Positions 32,224-36,783 of a stretch of 36,783 bases of DNA are shown here, piece by piece. Numbering within the stretch: position 1 is the stretch's first letter; each line of letters begins with the position of its first letter. Both the position numbers and the translations under genes were made by a program. Source of the DNA: Marinobacterium profundum. Lineage in GTDB: Bacteria; Pseudomonadota; Gammaproteobacteria; Pseudomonadales; Balneatricaceae. The stretch covers positions 1-36,783 of the forward strand of contig NZ_BCNS01000123.1 of the NCBI RefSeq assembly GCF_001528745.1. The letters run 5' to 3'. The notes beneath the pieces were generated by a model. That model had not been told where the DNA came from and ran no database searches. It saw only the letters and a program-made list of their open reading frames with translations.

Positions 32224-32401
32224 CTACTTGCAGCTAGCAATGCCGGCCACTGGTCCCAGCATCGGGCTGCAACTGGTTCTTCGATCCCCTGAACATTGAT
32301 CGTTATAGTGTTGGCCCTTTGCTGGCCGGATGATCGCTTTTGCGGTGCTACCCGGTTGGGGCCTTTACTCCTAACAAGAACAACTTTCGGGAGCCAGCCC
32401 A

Positions 32402-34012
32402 ATGGCCTTTATAGCTGTTGTCTGTCGACAGGCGGGCGTTCGTGCCCGTCATATCAGACGTTTTCATATTGTTCAGCCGCTCGGGCTGCTGCTCATGCTA
32501 CTGGCGCCTGTATGCCGCGCCCAAGGACTGGATGCCCAGATCAATGCACTGCTTGCGCCGCTGAGTGAGATGTTTTCCAGCCTGGTGTTTTACAGCGTTG
32601 AGCTGATGGGCGTGCAACTGCCGCTGGTGGTGCTCTGGCTGGTGGCTGGAACCTTGTTCTGCACCCTCTATCTGGGCTTTATCAACCTGCGTGGCTTGCC
32701 CCATGCGCTGCGTCTGGTGCGTGGTGATTTTTCGACCCCCGGTGAGACGGGGGAGGTGTCGCACTTTCAGGCGCTGGCTACGGCGCTCTCTGGCACAGTG
32801 GGGATAGGCAATATCGGCGGTGTGGCGGTGGCGATTGCCATTGGCGGCCCCGGCGCCGTGTTCTGGATGCTGGTGGCGGGCTTTCTCGGCATGTCCACCA
32901 AGTTTGTCGAATGCACCCTGGCGGTGATGTTCCGTCAGCACAATAAGGACGGCTCCATTTCCGGTGGCCCCATGTATTACCTGCGCGATGGCCTGGCCCG
33001 TCGGGGCTTGCCGCGCATGGGACGGCTGATGGGGCTGCTCTATGCCTGGGGTATCGTTATCGGTGCCATGGGGATCGGTAACATGTTCCAGTCCAACCAG
33101 GCTTTCGCGCAGTTTGTGGCGGCCACCGGTGGCCAGGAGCAGAGCTGGTTCAGTGACAAGGGTTGGCTCTTCGGTGTGATTATGGCTGCGGTGGTGGGTT
33201 ATGTGATCATCGGTGGCATTCGCAGCATTGTTAAGGTCACAGAGAAGGTGGTGCCCTTTATGGCCGTGCTTTACGTGGGCCTGGCGCTGCTGCTTATCAT
33301 CCTCAATCGTGAAGCCCTGCCTTTTGCGCTGCAGGCCATCTGGGACGGGGCTTTCACCTCGACAGGCGCCGCCGGTGGCGCTCTGGGCGCCATGATTGTT
33401 GGTTTTCAGCGCGCGGTGTTTTCCAACGAGGCGGGCCTGGGGTCGGCGGCTATCGCCCATTCAGCGGTGCGTACCCGTGAGCCTGCGACCGAGGGTTACG
33501 TCGCCCTGCTTGAGCCCTTTATCGACACCATTGTGATCTGCAGTCTCACGGCGCTTGTCATCATCACCACGCTCTATTACCAGCCTGGCCTGACAGACAT
33601 AGAGGGCGGCGTGGCCATGACCTCGGCGGCCTTTGAACGTCAGCTGAGCTGGTCGCCACCACTACTGGCCTTTGCCGCCATGCTGTTTGCGTTCTCGACC
33701 ATGATTTCCTGGTCCTACTATGGGCTCAAGGGCTGGACCTACATCGTGGGTGAAAACCCGCGGGCGGATCTGGGCTTCAAGCTGGTGTTCTGTATATTTG
33801 CAGCCTTGGGCAGCATGATTCAGCTCGAAGCCGTATTGAGCTTCTCCGATGCCATGGTGTTTCTGATCTGTGTGCCTAACGTACTGGGTATTTACCTGCT
33901 GGCACCGCTGGTACGACGGGAGTTGCGGGCCTATCGGAACCGGCTGCAGCAGGCGGCCGCAGAGCCTGCAGCTAGAGCAGAGTCGGCTTTGCCCTTATCG
34001 AAGCCGCGTTAG
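32402..34012 (+). CDS. AGCS-family sodium:alanine/glycine symporter
   Basis: A 536-residue inner-membrane symporter. An N-terminal hydrophobic segment (about residues 22-40) precedes LDAQINALLAPLSEMFSSLV. Family blocks include ATALSGTVGIGNIGGVAVAI, the substrate/sodium-site NEAGLGSAAIAHSAVRT and ISWSYYGLKGWTYI. About 11 membrane segments are visible. GGGAG precedes ATG 32402. These carriers import alanine, glycine or similar small amino acids with sodium, which suits a marine bacterium. It is a single-gene unit between the MITE and a bidirectional terminator. Its relation to the sulfonate genes, if any, is not indicated. Confidence 0.92.
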   Translation: MAFIAVVCRQAGVRARHIRRFHIVQPLGLLLMLLAPVCRAQGLDAQINALLAPLSEMFSSLVFYSVELMGVQLPLVVLWLVAGTLFCTLYLGFINLRGLPHALRLVRGDFSTPGETGEVSHFQALATALSGTVGIGNIGGVAVAIAIGGPGAVFWMLVAGFLGMSTKFVECTLAVMFRQHNKDGSISGGPMYYLRDGLARRGLPRMGRLMGLLYAWGIVIGAMGIGNMFQSNQAFAQFVAATGGQEQSWFSDKGWLFGVIMAAVVGYVIIGGIRSIVKVTEKVVPFMAVLYVGLALLLIILNREALPFALQAIWDGAFTSTGAAGGALGAMIVGFQRAVFSNEAGLGSAAIAHSAVRTREPATEGYVALLEPFIDTIVICSLTALVIITTLYYQPGLTDIEGGVAMTSAAFERQLSWSPPLLAFAAMLFAFSTMISWSYYGLKGWTYIVGENPRADLGFKLVFCIFAALGSMIQLEAVLSFSDAMVFLICVPNVLGIYLLAPLVRRELRAYRNRLQQAAAEPAARAESALPLSKPR

Positions 34013-34048
34013 CCATGGATATTGCGCATCCCCTGGAATATTTTACTT

Positions 34049-34068
34049 ATTTGTTTTAAAAAACAAAT
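34049..34068. terminator. Bidirectional A/T-rich terminator hairpin
   Basis: ATTTGTTT (34049-34056) pairs with AAACAAAT (34061-34068), and flanking T and A runs allow termination of either convergent gene (symporter on the + strand, tetR on the - strand). Confidence 0.65.
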
Positions 34069-34198
34069 GCTTAAGTATATTTCGGCAATCCGGTCATAGT
34101 TGCCCTTTGCACTGTTACACAGAGTGAATTGTCCCGGTGTAAAAGCCGCAACATTGAACCTGATTTCGAAGCTGCGGGGCGCCACACAAAACTGTGCT

Positions 34199-34789
34199 TC
34201 ACGTTTGGCGTACAAAACAACTTCTGGCCATGGCTGTCATTCGTTCGACATATTGTTCTGTTGACCAGCCGCAGTGCAGTGTGAGGTTTTCCCAGTTAGT
34301 GATATGTAGTTGCGTCCAGAGCGCATCGGTTGCCTGCTGGGGTTGCCACCCATCAGCCAGCATTCCATCTGCAACAAGTGCTTCTATGGCTGCCTGACAT
34401 CCCTCCCGTACAGCGTTGCATCGGTCCTTCCAAGCGGCGGCGGCGGCCTCATCACTGGCTTCGGCCAGCATGAGCGCCTTAACTATTGCATATATATCGG
34501 GAATGTAATGGCCCCAGAACTGGATGAAGAGTTCAAGCCGCGAGACTCCGCTGGCGGCGTTTCGGGATCCATGCAGACGCTTGCCCAGGTCCAGCTGTTC
34601 GTCCAGATATCGTGTGGCGGCGATAAGTAGCTCGGCTCTTGAGGCAAAGTGCAGATAGAGCGCTTGCCGGGAGACTCGGGAATGAGTGGCAATATCGCTC
34701 ATTCTGACCCCGCGCCCCCCTTTCTGCTCGAGCAGGCGAACGGTTGTTTCCAGAATGCGATCACGTGTTGAATTAGGTTCTCTTGACAT
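34199..34789 (-). CDS. TetR-family repressor
   Basis: A 196-residue TetR-type regulator. The N-terminal HTH spans TRDRILETTVRLLEQKGGRG to VRMSDIATHSRVSRQALYLH. The ligand domain is rich in W and A and not similar to any particular subgroup I recognise. It is divergent from an NmrA-like oxidoreductase gene. Its own start codon lies inside a perfect dyad (34782-34798), consistent with autorepression. Confidence 0.9.
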   Translation of the reverse strand: MSREPNSTRDRILETTVRLLEQKGGRGVRMSDIATHSRVSRQALYLHFASRAELLIAATRYLDEQLDLGKRLHGSRNAASGVSRLELFIQFWGHYIPDIYAIVKALMLAEASDEAAAAAWKDRCNAVREGCQAAIEALVADGMLADGWQPQQATDALWTQLHITNWENLTLHCGWSTEQYVERMTAMARSCFVRQT

Positions 34790-34798
34790 AGTGTCAAG
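34782..34798. promoter_or_regulatory. TetR operator candidate 1, CTTGACA-N3-TGTCAAG
   Basis: A perfect 7-bp dyad with a 3-nt spacer overlaps the tetR start codon. Its TTGACA/TGTCAA arms recur in the second dyad 20 bp away. Confidence 0.6.
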
Positions 34799-34812
34799 TT
34801 TAGATCTAATGT

Positions 34813-34840
34813 TTACGCAGTGTCAATTGACACTGTGTAA
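34813..34840. promoter_or_regulatory. TetR operator candidate 2, 28-bp palindrome
   Basis: CAGTGTCAATTGACACTG (34818-34835) is a perfect 18-bp palindrome, extended to 28 bp (34813-34840) with one mismatched pair. It shares the TGTCAA arm with dyad 1. It lies 19 bp upstream of the NmrA-like gene start, where bound TetR would block its promoter (TTGACA at 34827). Confidence 0.65.
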
Positions 34841-34859
34841 AGTTAATGCGGAGGTCGTT

Positions 34860-35708
34860 ATGAAGTCACTGGATAATCAAGTAGCAGGGCCAATTGTAGT
34901 GATCGGCGGGACCGGCAAGACCGGGTCTCGGGTGTTAGAGAAACTTGAGGCGAAGGGAGTGGATGTGCGTAGTGCTTCGCGTTCAGGCCCGGTGCCGTTT
35001 GACTGGCGCAAGCCGGGCACATGGGCTGATGTGGTTGCAGGGGCAAAGTCGATTTACATCACCTTTGCACCCGATCTTGCGGTACCAGGCAGCTTTGAGG
35101 CTATCTCCGCCTTTGTCGATCTGGCCGTGCGGGAGGGTGTTCAGCGTCTGGTCCTGTTATCAGGACGGGGCGAGGATGAAGCGCAGCGCTGTGAAAAAAT
35201 CGTGATGGAATCGGGCGCTGAATGGACAGTGGTACGTGCCAGTTGGTTTAGCCAAAACTTCTCGGAAGGCGAGTTCTCGCCTATGGTGCAGCAAGGCGTT
35301 ATTGCGCTTCCTGCAGGCAAGGTCGCCGAGCCATTTATCGACATTGAAGACATCGCCGATGTGGTGGTGGCTGCGCTGGTCCAACCAGGCCATAGCGGCG
35401 AAGTGTATGAGGTTACAGGACCGCGCTTGCTCACTTTCAGCCAGGTCGCGCAGGAGCTTGCGCTCGCGACAGGGCGAGAGGTGCGCTATGTGCCCATTAG
35501 TCTCCAGTCTTTCAGCCAAGGATTAGAAGAGAATAATGCGCCTGCAGAGATGCGCTGGCTGTTGGAGTACCTGATGGGAACGGTTCTGGACGGTCGCAAC
35601 GCTCAACTCGCAGATGGCGTTCAGCGGGCGCTGGGCCGTGAACCGCGAGATTTTAGACAGTTCGCTCAGGCTGTCGCTGAAACCGGTGTTTGGGAGGAGG
35701 TAGCATGA
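34860..35708 (+). CDS. NmrA-like NAD(P)-binding oxidoreductase/regulator
   Basis: A 282-residue atypical short-chain dehydrogenase. The nucleotide-binding motif IVVIGGTGKTGSRVLEKL is at the N-terminus, and SASRSGPVPFDWRKPGTWAD, LVLLSGRGEDEAQRCEKIV and VVRASWFSQNFSEGEF follow as in NmrA-like proteins such as QOR2-type quinone reductases. The frame is open from 34686, but ATG 34860 has GGAGG 6 nt before it and starts the domain. It is the target of the divergent TetR gene. It may be a quinone or aldehyde reductase, or a redox-sensing protein. Confidence 0.82.
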   Translation: MKSLDNQVAGPIVVIGGTGKTGSRVLEKLEAKGVDVRSASRSGPVPFDWRKPGTWADVVAGAKSIYITFAPDLAVPGSFEAISAFVDLAVREGVQRLVLLSGRGEDEAQRCEKIVMESGAEWTVVRASWFSQNFSEGEFSPMVQQGVIALPAGKVAEPFIDIEDIADVVVAALVQPGHSGEVYEVTGPRLLTFSQVAQELALATGREVRYVPISLQSFSQGLEENNAPAEMRWLLEYLMGTVLDGRNAQLADGVQRALGREPRDFRQFAQAVAETGVWEEVA

Positions 35709-35843
35709 GTAGCGCATTGGCGGTCGGAGGGTATTCTGTGCACTCTCAAGTATCAGCCATAAGCGTTGAGCCAGGTCACTGTCGTGGTGGCAATCTCGGC
35801 AATGCAGTCGATTAAGCGGATAGTCATCCATCGACGATTTATC

Positions 35844-35864
35844 GCCCGTTTTAGGATAACGGGC
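35844..35864 (+). terminator. Stem-loop upstream of the hydrolase
   Basis: GCCCGTT (35844-35850) pairs with AACGGGC (35858-35864) around a 7-nt loop, 136 bp after the NmrA-like gene and 22 bp before the hydrolase start. It may terminate or attenuate read-through into the hydrolase. Confidence 0.4.
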
Positions 35865-35885
35865 TATTCGAGCTGGAGAATCATC

Positions 35886-36755
35886 ATGAGAGCAAGTGAC
35901 AAAAAAGTTGCGGCGCAGCGCGTATTATTGCGGCTGTTTGCGCTGGTCTTTCCCTCATTGGCCGCCAAAATGCTGGAAGCACGATTCCTGACACCAGGGT
36001 GTTACGCGCTACCTGAGTGGGAAAAACGTCTGGCCGAGACAGCCAGCATTCGCTGGTGCTCCACAACGTCGGGTAAGCCATTTCCTGTTTACAGCTGGGG
36101 AGAAGGCCCTGTCGTGGTGCTGGTGCACGGATGGTCCAGCCGAGGGACGCAGCTGGGGCGTTTCATCGCGCCTCTCGTCCAGCAAGGGTTTAGTGTCGTG
36201 ACCTTCGACGCCCCAGGACATGGACTCAACGAGCCAACGCTGACCGGGTTGCCGGAGATGATAGCGGCCACTGAGCGCGTGTTTGCGGACCACGGTCAGG
36301 TGGCTGGCGTGATTGCGCACTCGCTGGGTACAGTGGCGGTTTCTGCAGCGCTAAGTCGGCTGCCGTCGGTTACCCACGCAGTTTATATAGCGCCGCCTGA
36401 GGAGCCCGGTCGGTATTTGGCACAAGCCGGCCATTTTTTGAATATGACCTCGAAGGTCATATCGCTTGCACAGAAGCGGATCGAACATCGCTTTCAGGTT
36501 AACTTTGAGGAGCTGAATCACCTCTGTCTCGCCCAGGCTGTAGAGGGGCGTGTGCTGGTGGTGCACGACCAATGCGACAAGGAAGTTAACCATTGCGAGG
36601 GCGTTCGGATCGCACAGGCTTTACCAAGGGGGGAGTTATTGTCAGTGGAAGGGTTTGGGCATCGACGAATACTTCAATCCAGTGATGTAGTCGCGATTGC
36701 TGTCAAGTATCTAGGAGGCTGTCCGAGAATGCTGGCCGTAGCGAGAGCCGACTGA
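35886..36755 (+). CDS. Alpha/beta-hydrolase, C-terminus altered by an IS end
   Basis: A 289-residue alpha/beta-hydrolase. The oxyanion-hole strand VVVLVHGWSSRG, nucleophile elbow IAHSLGT, acid D in VVHDQCDKEV and histidine in VEGFGHRRIL give a complete triad. ATG 35886 has GGAGA upstream and is preferred to the earlier in-frame ATG 35766. The native sequence ends in DVVAIAVKYL. The final 13 residues (GGCPRMLAVARAD) and the stop are encoded by the insertion element beginning at CTAG 36711. All catalytic residues are left of the joint, so the protein could still be active. Substrate unknown. Confidence 0.82.
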   Translation: MRASDKKVAAQRVLLRLFALVFPSLAAKMLEARFLTPGCYALPEWEKRLAETASIRWCSTTSGKPFPVYSWGEGPVVVLVHGWSSRGTQLGRFIAPLVQQGFSVVTFDAPGHGLNEPTLTGLPEMIAATERVFADHGQVAGVIAHSLGTVAVSAALSRLPSVTHAVYIAPPEEPGRYLAQAGHFLNMTSKVISLAQKRIEHRFQVNFEELNHLCLAQAVEGRVLVVHDQCDKEVNHCEGVRIAQALPRGELLSVEGFGHRRILQSSDVVAIAVKYLGGCPRMLAVARAD

Positions 36756-36783
36756 TTTGAGCGGGTTTTTGCGGTGTTTTAAG
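36711..36783. mobile_element. Left end of an insertion-sequence-like element, runs off the window
   Basis: Beginning with CTAG (36711-36714), the next 47 bp (36715-36761) match the MITE-like element at 32156-32202 with one difference, including its terminal repeat GAGGCTGTCCGAGAAT. Beyond that the sequence is unrelated to the MITE. A transposase gene would be expected just past the right edge. The element is inserted in the 3' end of the hydrolase gene. Confidence 0.75.

Larger units (their letters stand above)
31977..32401. other. 425-bp intergenic region holding heptamer repeats and a MITE-like element
   Basis: No gene is supported. It holds 7-bp repeats at 32111-32124 and 32139-32152 and an inverted-repeat element at 32152-32223. 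The presumed promoter of the AGCS symporter lies between 32224 and 32401. Confidence 0.6.

Overview
The window looks like a chromosomal stretch of a marine gammaproteobacterium, most likely an Oceanospirillaceae relative (Marinobacterium/Neptuniibacter type). This is an inference from the gene content: folate one-carbon genes beside ETF-quinone oxidoreductase, a TMAO/betaine-type ABC importer, organosulfonate catabolism, a TRAP importer, an AGCS symporter, and moderately high GC with AT-richer islands. No rRNA, tRNA or CRISPR array was seen.

Layout. (1) 1-2.9 kb: a core-like one-carbon/electron-transfer block on the + strand: the 3' end of purU, then folD and etfQO. These genes often serve demethylation catabolism. 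(2) 2.93-11.75 kb: an apparently imported block. It opens with a second, synonymously diverged copy of the last 61 bp of etfQO. It then carries a TmoXVW/OpuA-like ABC importer, a GbcA-like Rieske oxygenase, its GbcB-like reductase, and a BisC-like cytoplasmic molybdopterin S-/N-oxide reductase. The substrate is probably a methylated onium compound or oxide and is not identified. (3) 12.07-18.54 kb: an organosulfonate module. A divergent LysR faces an L-cysteate sulfo-lyase (cuyA), followed by a YeiH-family sulfite/sulfate exporter (cuyZ-like), an HpsN-like sulfopropanediol dehydrogenase of the histidinol-dehydrogenase fold, a DegT-type aminotransferase and an aspartate-racemase-family protein. 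Together these could convert amino- or hydroxy-propanesulfonates (cysteinolate, D-cysteate, DHPS-like compounds) to L-cysteate and then to pyruvate, ammonium and sulfite.

(4) 18.72-25.92 kb: a seven-gene minus-strand cassette (LysR, EthD-like protein, TRAP DctP-DctQ-DctM, amidase, NHL propeller) that looks like a catabolic unit for an amide-containing organic acid. It is bracketed by a 55-bp direct repeat, which is the 3' end of a second yeiH gene. The complete gene lies just right of the cassette (25.92-26.94 kb), so the cassette seems to have entered at the end of that gene. (5) 27.1-32.0 kb: ordinary small units: a BNR propeller with a MoaD/ThiS-like protein, a DUF2007 zinc-ribbon protein, a TauE/SafE permease divergent from a LysR gene, a GreA/GreB-like factor and a DUF3465 protein.

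(6) 32.1-36.8 kb: a 64-bp MITE-like element with CTAG flanks, an AGCS sodium:alanine/glycine symporter, and a TetR gene divergent from an NmrA-like oxidoreductase with two palindromic operators. An alpha/beta hydrolase follows; its last codons come from the end of an insertion-sequence-like element related to the MITE, which runs off the window.

Most noteworthy: the cysteate/HpsN/aminotransferase/racemase operon, the importer-Rieske-BisC cluster with no known combined substrate, the TRAP-amidase-propeller cassette, and two places where accessory DNA sits next to a duplicated 3' gene end.
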